Shown: positions 36,560 through 46,100 of the stretch, in pieces | How positions within the stretch are numbered: the stretch's first letter is position 1 | Layout: each line of letters begins with the position of its first letter | Source of the DNA: Oceanihabitans sp. IOP_32 | GTDB lineage: Bacteria; Bacteroidota; Bacteroidia; Flavobacteriales; Flavobacteriaceae | NCBI RefSeq assembly: GCF_009498295.1 | Contig: NZ_CP040813.1 | Span: 1,557,001 to 1,621,000 of the forward strand | Direction of reading: 5' to 3' | DNA length: 64,000 nucleotides | The notes under the pieces: model-generated | Databases searched by the model: none | What the model was told of the DNA's origin: nothing | Seen by the model: only the letters and a program-made list of their open reading frames with translations | Made by a program: the position numbers and the translations under genes

Positions 36560-37276
36560 TTATCCGACATTCACATTGAACATATAGCCAACTAATGCTG
36601 TCAGACCCATTGCGACAGTTCCCCAGAATGTAATTCGGATAATGGCTTTTCCAATACTTGAACCACCAGTTCTAGCTGCTAATGCTCCCAATACTATTAG
36701 AAAAAATAGGGCAAAACCATAAAGCGAATATTCCATACTCTTTAAAGGAAGAAATATCGTTACTAAAAAAGGAAGTAATCCTCCAACTGTAAATGCTGCA
36801 CCTGAAGCAAATGCAGCTTGTATAGGTTTAGCTTGACTAATTTCATTAATTCCTAATTCATCCCTAATATGCGCTCCCAATGCATCGTGTTCCGTTAATT
36901 CTTTAGCAACTGTTAAGGCAGTATCTTTTTTCAGACCTCTTTTTTCATAAATTTCCGCTAATCTTTCTAATTCGATTTCGGGCATTTCAGCCAATTCTTG
37001 CTTTTCACGTTCTATATCAGCTTTTTCCACATCAGTCTGCGAACTTACAGAAACATATTCTCCAGCTGCCATTGATAAAGCACCAGCAACTAGTCCTGCT
37101 AATGTTGCCAAAATAACGGGTTCTCTCAAATCACTTGCAGCAGCAACTCCAATCGCGATACTAGCAGTTGATAAAATTCCATCATTAGCTCCAAGGACAG
37201 CAGCTCTTAACCAATTACTTCTATGTATATAATGATTATCTAAATAATTGTCTAATTCCTCTGTTTTTTCTGTCAT
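36560..37276 (-). CDS. VIT1/CCC1-family iron/manganese transporter
   Basis: 238 aa. Typical start HRSNWLRAAVLGANDGILSTASIAIGVAAA and the LAGLVAGALSMAAGEYVSVSSQTDVEKADIEREKQEL segment that leads into the cytosolic metal-binding helices. Three further membrane helices follow (FTVGGLLPFLVTIF, LYGFALFFLIVLGALAA, ITFWGTVAMGLTALVGYMF). It transports ferrous iron or manganese. The gene is tightly framed: 19 bases from its start to the 5' core GTTGTGTGTA (37296-37305, minus) and only 6 bases from its stop to the 3' core (36544-36553), as in a gene cassette. Confidence 0.9.
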   Translation of the reverse strand: MTEKTEELDNYLDNHYIHRSNWLRAAVLGANDGILSTASIAIGVAAASDLREPVILATLAGLVAGALSMAAGEYVSVSSQTDVEKADIEREKQELAEMPEIELERLAEIYEKRGLKKDTALTVAKELTEHDALGAHIRDELGINEISQAKPIQAAFASGAAFTVGGLLPFLVTIFLPLKSMEYSLYGFALFFLIVLGALAARTGGSSIGKAIIRITFWGTVAMGLTALVGYMFNVNVG

Positions 37277-37295
37277 TTCTATTGTTTGTTCAAAT

Positions 37296-37320
37296 TACAC
37301 ACAACTAGTTATATGGCATC
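37296..37320 (-). repeat. 5' cassette core and truncated palindrome upstream of VIT
   Basis: On the minus strand, GCCATATAACTA then GTTGTGTGTA. The core repeats as its reverse complement after the gene (36544-36553 on the plus strand). The rest of the expected upstream palindrome is missing where the IS3 remnant begins. Confidence 0.55.
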
Positions 37321-37344
37321 TAATATACACTTTTTTGGGTATTA

Positions 37345-37719
37345 TTATCGGGATAATAGGAAATTTTGTTCCCCTTTATCCGTCGTGCGTAAATGCTTTA
37401 TGGCAAGATCCAATGGACTCTTGCCGTATTGTGTTTTAATGTAAGTGATATCGCTAACCCAAAGTTGTTCTGGCCGAGTAGGCACGTGGTCTTTCACCAG
37501 ATTTTTATATTTTTTGTACATATGGTTTGAGTTTGTTGTAGTGATGTAATTTTTAGTTTTAGGAATCAAAAGGTTATTTAGTCTTAGGAATCGATAGAAC
37601 TTGTCTCTACCTATTTTAATATCAGCGTTTATAAAGTCTTGTTTGAGTTCCGTATGTAGTTTAATACCACCAGTTTTCGAGCCTACTTGTTTGCGGTAGT
37701 CTTTAACCATCTTGATCAT
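37345..37719 (-). pseudogene. IS3-family transposase OrfB, truncated
   Basis: 124 codons. It contains the HTH_21-like start (IKMVKDYRKQVGSKTGGIKLHTELK ... INADIKIGRDKFYRFLRLNNLLIPK) and RPEQLWVSDITYIKTQ, where the first catalytic Asp of the DDE core lies. The rest of the core, with the second Asp and the Glu, is gone. The remaining ~27 residues (GKSPLDLAIKHLRTTDKGEQNF) read like an out-of-place C-terminus, so an internal deletion is likely. Inactive. Confidence 0.8.
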
Positions 37720-37730
37720 TTTTTGATGAT

Positions 37731-38189
37731 CTATTTCTTTTTTTTGTTGTGTTTTGAGTCTTTTGTAGAAGGCTTGTTTAGATATCCCAAAACATCCATA
37801 GAGCCATTTTCTTTTATACGCTGTTTTTTCTTTTGCTCTATCTCTTTTGCTAATGTTTTGGGCAATGACTTTTTTGACATATCCACGCCTGTAATAAGTT
37901 CCATATCCGCGATAATGTCTTGTTGGAAGTCTTTTTGGAACTCCAGTTCTTCAATTTTTCCCTTTAACTTTTTAATTTCATCGTTTTTACTCATACCCGT
38001 ATTTTGTTGTACTAAGGTACTGTATTTTCTTAACCAATAGGAAATAGTTGTTCTAGGAATATCATATTTTTTTGAAGCCTGGTTGTTGGATATCTGACCA
38101 TTTAAGATTTGGTCAACGACTAAAAGTTTGGTCTCTAAAGTGGCTTTTTGGTAGCTTTTTTTTAGCCAGTGTTCATTTTGTGTTTTCAT
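37731..38189 (-). CDS. IS3-family transposase OrfA
   Basis: 152 aa. Helix-turn-helix (LVVDQILNGQISNNQASKKYDIPRTTISYWLRKY, about residues 23-56), then a leucine-zipper-like coiled coil (EIKKLKGKIEELEFQKDFQQDIIADMELI). An A8 run near its end is where the -1 frameshift to OrfB would occur. Its partner OrfB is truncated, so this is part of a dead element. A likely element end is TGAACTTTCCTGAAATAGG, reading inward from about 38243. Confidence 0.8.
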   Translation of the reverse strand: MKTQNEHWLKKSYQKATLETKLLVVDQILNGQISNNQASKKYDIPRTTISYWLRKYSTLVQQNTGMSKNDEIKKLKGKIEELEFQKDFQQDIIADMELITGVDMSKKSLPKTLAKEIEQKKKQRIKENGSMDVLGYLNKPSTKDSKHNKKKK

Positions 38190-38366
38190 AAGTGACTGTA
38201 ATTAATTGATTAATTTTTAGTCAACCTATTTCAGGAAAGTTCAGTGTCAAATGGCTACCAACTAATATTATTATCAATTAACCGAATCCTTAAAATGTTC
38301 GAATGTTTAATGTTTGTTCAAAATGTGGTTATATGTTCGGATGTGCGCGTTGGAATAGCGGATATT

Positions 38367-38458
38367 TTACATAATAGCAGTTATAGCGACAAAAATATAA
38401 TAAAACGCCGTAGGCAACCATTGAAAGGATTTTTGCTCCTATAACTTGTATTATGTAA
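38367..38458. repeat. 92-bp nested palindrome
   Basis: TTACATAATA (38367-38376) and AGTTATAG (38379-38386) face CTATAACT (38439-38446) and TATTATGTAA (38449-38458), each pair perfect, with two-base internal loops and a 52-base apical part. The arms differ in sequence from the cassette elements, but the two-arm layout is similar. It lies in a 478-base gene-free region (38190-38667) whose remainder holds the IS end and nothing else recognised. Confidence 0.75.
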
Positions 38459-38667
38459 CATAGCTTGGGTGAGTTTAGGGTTTTATGATAGAATAATAAC
38501 AGAATAGCTTATTGCAGTTTGGTTTGATTTTATGAAAAACCAAAGCTGTAATATGCTATTACCTTAAAGACCAAAAAAACGCTAAACTTGCAGGGGTGAG
38601 CGGAACAACACAAAAGACAGAGGGTTTTTGCTTTTTCGCAAAAAACTGGGTTTTGGGTTGTGGGGAA

Positions 38668-39489
38668 TTAGAACAGACTTAATTGGTCTTCTATTTTAGG
38701 TGTAAATGTGCCAATAATTACAAAAGGATTTTTAGATACGTAATGGTTGTTACGAGTAGTACCTAAATACAAAAAGATGTCTTTTGTCTTTGCAAAATCA
38801 TCAAAGTATTTTTGTTTGACTTTTTCACAAGCTATTCCTTCATTGCCTTCTGCTCGTTTAAGTGAGTTCCAATATAATGCGCCGATTTCCCAATCTTCAA
38901 TCATCATAGTGCTTTCACGACCTTTGTCATCTTCAATTACATAAGAAAACTTATATGGTAACTTGTCTACAACTTCAAAAGGGTCTTCTTCAAATTCAAA
39001 TAAGTTTCCCTGATCTCTACCAGCTTTTATTTTAGCAATTTTATTTTTATCCCATTCTCTTTCAACTGCTTCAATTTTAAAATCTTTTATTGTAGTTGGT
39101 TTAAATACAGCTAAAGAGGTACAGATTTTTTTGTTATGTGCTTCCTCAATTAATTCAGTTAGATTGTAATAAACGTTGTTTAAAACAAATTCTTTCCTTT
39201 TAGCCCAATTATGTGAGGTATCAATTTTATCTAAAATCTTTATTTCGGTGTCTATTGAATAAGGGCGATAACTTTCTGGTCTAAAATCACTCGTATTTTT
39301 AACTAAATCTAATTCAATCCACTCATATTTGCTGTACTGCTGTTCAAAGTCTTTTTTTCTGAACGGTACAGGATAGATTCTAATCCAACTACCATCCTCT
39401 AAAAATCCAGCTGTACAAACCAATTCTTCATATTTAGCAGACAATGAAGGATAGGTTTTTACAGTAATCAGGACTTTTGTTTTAGGCAT
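38668..39489 (-). CDS. hypothetical protein of defence operon, 273 aa
   Basis: Not recognised. Starts MPKTKVLITVKTYPSLSAKYEELVCTAGFLEDGSWIRIYPVPFRK, a beta-rich N-terminus, and has a WEIGALYWNSLKRAEGNEGIACEKVKQKYFDDF helical segment and a LYLGTTRNNHYVSKNPFVIIGTF ending. No membrane helix or signal peptide. It is the last gene of the operon, 4 bases after the DUF488 gene. Proteins of this kind next to DUF488 proteins suggest a nucleotide or nucleic-acid sensing role, but that is a guess. Confidence 0.6.
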   Translation of the reverse strand: MPKTKVLITVKTYPSLSAKYEELVCTAGFLEDGSWIRIYPVPFRKKDFEQQYSKYEWIELDLVKNTSDFRPESYRPYSIDTEIKILDKIDTSHNWAKRKEFVLNNVYYNLTELIEEAHNKKICTSLAVFKPTTIKDFKIEAVEREWDKNKIAKIKAGRDQGNLFEFEEDPFEVVDKLPYKFSYVIEDDKGRESTMMIEDWEIGALYWNSLKRAEGNEGIACEKVKQKYFDDFAKTKDIFLYLGTTRNNHYVSKNPFVIIGTFTPKIEDQLSLF

Positions 39490-39493
39490 ATTT

Positions 39494-40378
39494 TTAGATA
39501 TGAGCTACTTCATACTTAAAGTTAGCGTAGTCTTTAAGGTTATTGGCAAGATGAAATCTATGACATTGGCATTTATCAGCTTCAAAACAAGTAAGTGCAA
39601 TTCTTTTATATTTTTTTAATAACGACATTATTTGCTTTTGGTTATCGTCTGTAGACTTCAAAACGGTTTTTTTGTAGTCATCAAAAAGTATATCATAATC
39701 AGACTGTGTATTTAGTTCTTGTCTTTTACTTGAGTCTATACCCACTTCAGGAATGTGTATGTATTCTATACCTAAATTACCACAATATCTTTTAAGCAAC
39801 GTTTTGCTAAACCCAAATTTCATACTTAAAGGGTTCTTACGAACATCTACCAAAAGTTTTATATTGTTTTGTATCAATTTGTTTAGGTATGCTTCAAGTG
39901 ATATACCTTCATAACCTATTGTAAATAAAGTAGTTTTATTGTCTTTAGGGCGATTGTCTTCAATACGTATTAAATATTTTTCTGGTAGCAATGTCGTTGC
40001 TATTTCACTATTAATAGCGTGATACGGAAAATTTAAGTAGGTATGTTTAATTAGCGTATCGGTTTTCATTTTACCGTAGGTACTTACAACCTCATCTAAT
40101 ACTAATTTGTCTTTACCTTTAAGTGTATTATAATAGTTTTTAGCCTCTTTAGGATTATAGGTGTTGTCAGTATTATTAATAATACCTCTTTTAATCATTG
40201 CATCAATATCAGCCTTTAACGAGTAGGAATAGCAACCGAATTTATAAGGAACAAACTCATAATTGGGTTCATTTTGTCTTTGACTTATTAAAAAAACAAG
40301 TTTTTGCAATCTTGTTCTTTCAAGACCATTTTCAAATTTCTCTAATAATGCTAATATTATCTTTCTTCTATAAAACAT
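39494..40378 (-). CDS. Panacea-like/DUF488 fusion protein
   Basis: 294 aa, two parts. Residues ~1-130 resemble the SocA/Panacea-type domain (GLERTRLQKLVFLISQRQ ... YEFVPYKFGCYSYSLKADIDAMIKRGII). Residues ~145-294 are a DUF488 domain: TIGYEGISLEAYLNKLIQNNIKLLVDVRKNPLS, then ALTCFEADKCQCHRFHLAN with the C-x-x-x-x-C-x-CHR signature. DUF488 proteins often accompany phage-defence and DNA-modification genes; their activity is not established. 63 bases downstream of the previous operon gene. Confidence 0.75.
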   Translation of the reverse strand: MFYRRKIILALLEKFENGLERTRLQKLVFLISQRQNEPNYEFVPYKFGCYSYSLKADIDAMIKRGIINNTDNTYNPKEAKNYYNTLKGKDKLVLDEVVSTYGKMKTDTLIKHTYLNFPYHAINSEIATTLLPEKYLIRIEDNRPKDNKTTLFTIGYEGISLEAYLNKLIQNNIKLLVDVRKNPLSMKFGFSKTLLKRYCGNLGIEYIHIPEVGIDSSKRQELNTQSDYDILFDDYKKTVLKSTDDNQKQIMSLLKKYKRIALTCFEADKCQCHRFHLANNLKDYANFKYEVAHI

Positions 40379-40441
40379 AGGACAAAGGTAAAAATTTTAC
40401 TCACACCTTGAATATGTATGTATTGAAGTATTTAAATTCTA

Positions 40442-41236
40442 TTATGTTAAACTAAAAACAAATTCAAAAAAAGACTTCTGTTCATCTGTAAATAGTTTTG
40501 AATTAGAATATATCTTTTTGATGTGGTTTCTTATGATATTGTCCTTTTGTTTACTATTAGCTTTTAATAAATCATTTTTTAAATCGTTAACTAAACCTTC
40601 ATATTTATCTTTTGTCATTAAAATAGCAAAACTACCTTTTGATAGTTTTCCTGTTAACCAAAGTAAATTATCTAACTTTTCGTAGTTGTTAATATTAGAA
40701 AGCGTGTTTAGTTGCTTCATATAATCAAAGTAATTCTCTTCACCTATTGCAACTTTAGTCTTTACAAGGTCATTCTTTTTAAATAGTTTGTATGCATCTA
40801 TTGCCAAACTATCATAAATAGGAAAATTACCATCATTTAAAAAATAAAGATATTTAGATATTAAAGAGATTGACTTACCAAAAGGCTTACCAGATTTATC
40901 GATACCATATTCTTTTGAAAATAAATATTTTATCACCGTTCCTTTATCTGGATTATTAAGAAACCTATGTGATTCTGTTATTAAAGTAACATCTGAATAT
41001 TGAGCAAGTGTGCTTGCTAATTCATCTATACCATATAAGCGTTTACTCATTTGGGTAGAATAATAACTATCTATTATTGTGATTCTATTTTTTACAATAC
41101 TTTCAAAGTTTGACGAATTATTACTCTTAAATAAAACTGAAATAATTTCTTTGTTAGATAAATACTGTGTTTCAGAATTTAGAATGCTGTGAGCAATTTT
41201 CGCATAGAACTGTAATTTATGTTTTGATTGATTCAT
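40442..41236 (-). CDS. hypothetical operon protein, 264 aa
   Basis: Starts at the ATG at 41236, one base after the ATPase stop codon; an upstream GTG (41251) would only create overlap. All-helical by composition. The segment LISKYLYFLNDGNFPIYDSLAIDAYKLF recalls the helix-hairpin-helix glycosylase-fold pattern of a Lys/Ser-Lys pair followed by hFPIyDs. A base-excision or DNA-binding role is possible but unproven. Third gene of the defence operon. Confidence 0.6.
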   Translation of the reverse strand: MNQSKHKLQFYAKIAHSILNSETQYLSNKEIISVLFKSNNSSNFESIVKNRITIIDSYYSTQMSKRLYGIDELASTLAQYSDVTLITESHRFLNNPDKGTVIKYLFSKEYGIDKSGKPFGKSISLISKYLYFLNDGNFPIYDSLAIDAYKLFKKNDLVKTKVAIGEENYFDYMKQLNTLSNINNYEKLDNLLWLTGKLSKGSFAILMTKDKYEGLVNDLKNDLLKANSKQKDNIIRNHIKKIYSNSKLFTDEQKSFFEFVFSLT

Positions 41237-41237
41237 T

Positions 41238-43178
41238 TTAAAGGAACTCACTTAATAATCTACCATCTAAATGTTGATAAAAATCAAAATACTCTGTTTG
41301 AACTTCTATTTCTTTTCGCTCACATACAGCGGAATACAAAGCAGATAGATTATTATGTTTCCAATGCTCATTTTTATATGAATCTTTCTCTTCTAATATG
41401 CCATTAATATATGTTCTACTTTCTACAGAATGCACCTTACAATTAGATAAGTTTTTTGAACCATCCGTTGCAGTTATAACGTATAAGTCTTCTTTTAATG
41501 ATAACTTATATTTTTGAGAAGTCTCACCATCATTTTCATTAATAATTAAGTTTATTTCCTTAAGCCTTGGAAAAACTTCTTTTGTTCGTTTTTTTAAATC
41601 TGAAAGATAAGGGTCTAACTCTTCAATAATTTTACGAATCCTTTTAATATCCGTTTCGTATGCATCAATATCTTCTTCATTATGAGATAATGGATTCATT
41701 AAAATTTGAACATATTGTTTACACTTTTTTAAGGGTCTTGCATCAACATTTAGTTTTTCTAAAAAAACGATACCGGATGTAATTAAACCATCCAATGTAG
41801 CTATAGGTTCACCACTTTCACCTTTTTTTATTTTGCTTGGTAAGTTTATATCTAAAACTTTTTCTAATTCTTTTCTTAAATAGTTTACTGATGCAGGATA
41901 ATCCTTTTGCTTATATAAATCTATAGAACGAGTAAGATAGTTTTTATAGTCTCTAATTATAGGCTCTTTATTTGTTTCGTCAATACCATACATTTCCTTG
42001 AACAACCAATTTTTCGGATTGTGTTCACTTTCTATTCGAGCTTTAGCCATATTAAAAAATGTCTTTTCGTGAGTGAACAGATAAATCTTATAATTATGGG
42101 CAAACTTATCAAGGATAATATCTAAAACCTTATCACGATTACTCATATCCAAACTAACCAATAAATCATCTAAAGCAAGAAATTGCCCTTCAAATGTACC
42201 CATTCGTTGTTCTGTTAAAGCAAATCTTACACTTAAAGCTATTTGTGTTAATTTAGCTTCATTAAAATAAGATTGAGGACGTAATATATCTTGCCAATTA
42301 CCATCTTCTTTTTGATTTCTTATATTTAAATTAATAAATGGTGTGTTAAGTTTAATATGTCTCTTGGATGGAAATAAATAATCTACAACACCTCTTTTTT
42401 CTTTTTGTACTATATCACCAAATACTAATTCTGTTGAATATTGAAGACTAATTTCTATATTCTCTTCATAATCCTCCTTGAAATTATCTTCATAAAATGA
42501 ATTGACTAATCCATTTATTACTGATAGCTCCGCATTTAAAGCCTGATTTAAAGCATTAATTTTATTATTGGTAGCAATTCTTAAGTGATGGTTTTTTTGC
42601 CTTACTTTAAACGTCCGACGAGTAAGGTTAAAACTCCAATAAGGTAAAGTTTCTTTTATTTCTTTATGAAGTTGGGAAAGTGTATAGGTTCTACCACCGT
42701 GAGTAACAGTTATAAATGGAAATATATCTCTTACAAATACTTCCCATAAATTTATTTCCTTTGAATTTCTGAAATTATAAAAATTGATTAAAAGCCTATG
42801 AGCTATGAAGTCACTTGAATTATTCAATGCTTCTAAATAACTAAAAGCACGAGCAGTTGTACCTTCTAAAGTATAACCTGCTCTATCAATTTTATGAAAT
42901 GTATCTACCTCATCTAATGCAGATATTTTAATATGTGAATCATCTGTTGTAGAGGTTAAATTAAGTAGATTTTCATTATTAGCCCTATCAAAATATTTTT
43001 CAATCTCATCTACACTCTTTGTAGTGCATTGTAATAAAGTGTACAAAGACCAATAAATGGAACTTTTCCCACTTCCGTTTTCGCCATAAAGCAATAAGTG
43101 TTTGCCTCCTAATTTTAATACATTCTCCTCATTAAAAGCTTTAAAGTTCTTTATTTTTAATTCATTAATGGCACTCAT
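41238..43178 (-). CDS. SMC/RecF-like AAA ATPase
   Basis: 646 aa. Walker A GENGSGKS (residues 32-39) in the RecF/SMC-type start INELKIKNFKAFNEENVLKLGGKHLLLYGENGSGKSS. A central helical region is followed by FLALDDLLVSLDMSNRDKVLDII (Walker B/D-loop type, about 334-356) and the HEKTFFNM switch. The C-terminal ~250 residues form a separate helical domain. Its start codon overlaps the methylase stop codon by one base (TAATG). It is probably the ATPase of the helicase-methylase-ATPase set, coupling DNA or damage recognition to an effector. Confidence 0.85.
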   Translation of the reverse strand: MSAINELKIKNFKAFNEENVLKLGGKHLLLYGENGSGKSSIYWSLYTLLQCTTKSVDEIEKYFDRANNENLLNLTSTTDDSHIKISALDEVDTFHKIDRAGYTLEGTTARAFSYLEALNNSSDFIAHRLLINFYNFRNSKEINLWEVFVRDIFPFITVTHGGRTYTLSQLHKEIKETLPYWSFNLTRRTFKVRQKNHHLRIATNNKINALNQALNAELSVINGLVNSFYEDNFKEDYEENIEISLQYSTELVFGDIVQKEKRGVVDYLFPSKRHIKLNTPFINLNIRNQKEDGNWQDILRPQSYFNEAKLTQIALSVRFALTEQRMGTFEGQFLALDDLLVSLDMSNRDKVLDIILDKFAHNYKIYLFTHEKTFFNMAKARIESEHNPKNWLFKEMYGIDETNKEPIIRDYKNYLTRSIDLYKQKDYPASVNYLRKELEKVLDINLPSKIKKGESGEPIATLDGLITSGIVFLEKLNVDARPLKKCKQYVQILMNPLSHNEEDIDAYETDIKRIRKIIEELDPYLSDLKKRTKEVFPRLKEINLIINENDGETSQKYKLSLKEDLYVITATDGSKNLSNCKVHSVESRTYINGILEEKDSYKNEHWKHNNLSALYSAVCERKEIEVQTEYFDFYQHLDGRLLSEFL

Positions 43179-46100
43179 TAGCTTTCAATAATCGGTTTTA
43201 GTGTATTAGGGCTTTTTACGGTATACATTCTCATTCTTTGCTGTACAATACCTATTTTCATATTGTTGTATAAAACACGAATGCGAGAAATCATATCATC
43301 TAATTTGTCCTTTTCATACTCTTTAGATAGACCTGCAACTTTTAATTCATTTAACACATTTTCTGTAATTAACAAACTACTCTTACTCAATTCTTCGTTG
43401 AAATAAACATCATAGAAACAACCATCAATTACACTTTCAAAAAACAACCCTAATTGACTATTATCTATGTTTTCCACTATACTTTCTTTTTGAGAATAAA
43501 TAAAATGAACAATATCAAACAACTCAATAAATGGATTATAAGATTCTGGCTTGTATAAAGGGATGTTCATTAATGGTTCTTTATCTATTTGATAAATATT
43601 CCCTTGTAATTTGCCCTCTAACTTTAACCAATAAGCAATTACTTTGGAATTTAAAAAAGTGGTTAAATACTTTAAATTTATATTTTCAGATTTAATTACA
43701 AAAAATGTTTGAGAAACATAACAATCAAAATCAGTGTATGTAAAGGTTGGTATTGCACACTTTCTTAAAGAAATTATTTTTTCTCCAATGAAAAAATCTT
43801 CATTTCTTGCACGGTGCAAACCATAGGGTTTATTATCTGATGTTATTATTTCCTTGTATTCATCCAAATGTTTTTTAATATTAGGATACTGATTAATTTT
43901 ATCATTTATATCAGATTTTGTATAAATAATCCATTCAGTATTTTTAGATGAGCCATAATACCTTTTCAACTCATTTGTCGTATAAAAAGGTTTTATTAAT
44001 TCTAATTCATCATCTGTGAAATCATATGATAACTTCTCTTTGTCATTTAATTGAAATACACCTTCATTTAAATTAAACGAAGATCCTAATTTTTTTAAGG
44101 CTTTTTTATTGAGCTTGTCTTGTGGTGCAACTATCCCTTGTGCAATTTCATTTCTATCTAAAACAAAATTCCTTTTTGAATCTATAGATGAGATAATCTT
44201 ATGATCTGAAGATTTATAAAAATTGATATAAGAATTAAGAAACTTTGAAGGTTTAAATGACTGATAGTATTTTTCAAAAAAAGTACTTTTTAATCTCTTA
44301 TTATCTAAAAAATCTTCAAGCTGGGTTTTAGTTATTTTAAAATCTTCCAGAGCACCATAAAATACATCATATTCACTTGAAGGCTCTTTAGTTTTTTGGA
44401 AAAGATATATCATTGTTTGTATACCAGCAGACTGAAACACTTTATAATCACCAAAATCAATAAATGTTTTTATTTCAGAACGCGTTAATATTTCATTTCT
44501 TAAAATAGAAGCACCAGCACTTGTAATCCAATTACTTTGAGCAATAAAACATTCAATACCTCCGTCTTTAAGCCAATCAAGACCTTTACAAGCAAATCCG
44601 TACCACAAATCCATTTTACCCTGATAATACTTCGTGTTTCTAAACTCATCGAAAGCACTTTTGTTGGTATATTCTTTTATGTATGGTGGATTACCAATGA
44701 TAATATCAAAGCCACCGCCTTTAAATGCATCTGCAAAAAATAAATGCCATAAGAAAAATGGTTTTTCATCTTTTTCTTGAATCTCATTCAATTCAGATTT
44801 ATTTTCAATTAAAGTTTCACGTATAGAAAGCCATTCATTGTATTTTTTTATTTGAGTTTTAGTTCTTTTAGATGCGTCTTTATTTTCAGTTTCTATTTGA
44901 GATATAAACCGTTCTATTTGGTTTTGTCGCAATTCAATATTATACTCAATAAATTCTATAACCAGGTCATTAATTTCTTTTTTAAGTATTGGTTTATAAT
45001 CTACAGAAGCAGTAAAATACTTATTCGTTTTTTCTTCAATACTTTCAGCAATACCAACTTTATCAAATGTAAGATTCATTTGGTCATCTTTAATATTACC
45101 AAATAAGTCTCTATCTAATTCTGCAATTTTCACATTGTTACCTCTCGAAACATTGCTTAAATCAATTCCTTTATAGCTTTCTACAACACTATTTCCTTGC
45201 ATTATTTTATAATCCAAGTTTGGTAAAGGTTTTGGTTTTTCTTCATCTACCACCAAGGATAACCAAAAACGCAAACGTGCTATATCCACAGCATCTTCTT
45301 CTAAATCTACACCGTATATAGAGTTTTGTATGATGTTCTGTTTAATGTCAGCAGGATACCAATCGCTTTGAGGTCTATCTAAAGCAAAATGTATAAAGGC
45401 TTTTAGGCTAAATATTTCTTGTAACAAGCCCATAGGGAATGCACCAGAACCAATTGCAGGGTCACAAATCTTAACTTTGTCAATTAAATTTTCAATAGAC
45501 TTTAGGTCTTCAATAGAGACACCATCTTTTACTTGATTTTTAATCAAGTTTTCAATTTGTACTTTATTTAAATTGTTTAAGTGTGTATTAAGGTATTCTA
45601 TCAAACTTTCTTGTGTCATATAATGCACAATCTCTTTTGGTGTATAGAATGTACCTTTATCGTTATTGTCTTCCAGTAAGTTTTCAAAGATATTACCCAA
45701 CATTTCAGGGTCTACCGCTACAGTATGGTCTTCAGGACTGTTTTCGTATATGGTAAAATTATAGCCATTGAAGAATGTAAATAGCTCTTCAAATAAAAAG
45801 CCTGGGAATTTTAATGTTTTATGAGCCTTTGGCTCTTGGTGCTCTTCAAATAAACCACCATTTAAAAATGGGATGGCTAATTGATTATTGTTTGGTTTTA
45901 AAAAGTCACTTTCTTTTAAACTCCTATTAATGAAATATTGTTCAGGTAAATCAAAACCATCATTTTTTCTGTCTGGTGTATTTAGTGCTTTAAAGAATAA
46001 TTTGCTTAACCAATTGGTGTAAAACTGTTCTTTATCTGCTTCAAAAAGATTAAATAGGAAATTGGTATCGCCATCTGTATAACTGGTATCTGATGCACCC

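Larger units (their letters stand above)
37321..38243 (-). mobile_element. IS3-family insertion sequence remnant
   Basis: Contains intact OrfA and deleted OrfB. The promoter-side end is near 38243; the OrfB-side end is not recognisable and seems lost, where it meets the truncated palindrome upstream of the VIT gene. Confidence 0.6.

Noticed and set aside
37248-37439. Plus-strand 63-codon frame over the VIT/IS3 junction
   Set aside because: It is antisense to the VIT start and the OrfB remnant, with no coding support.
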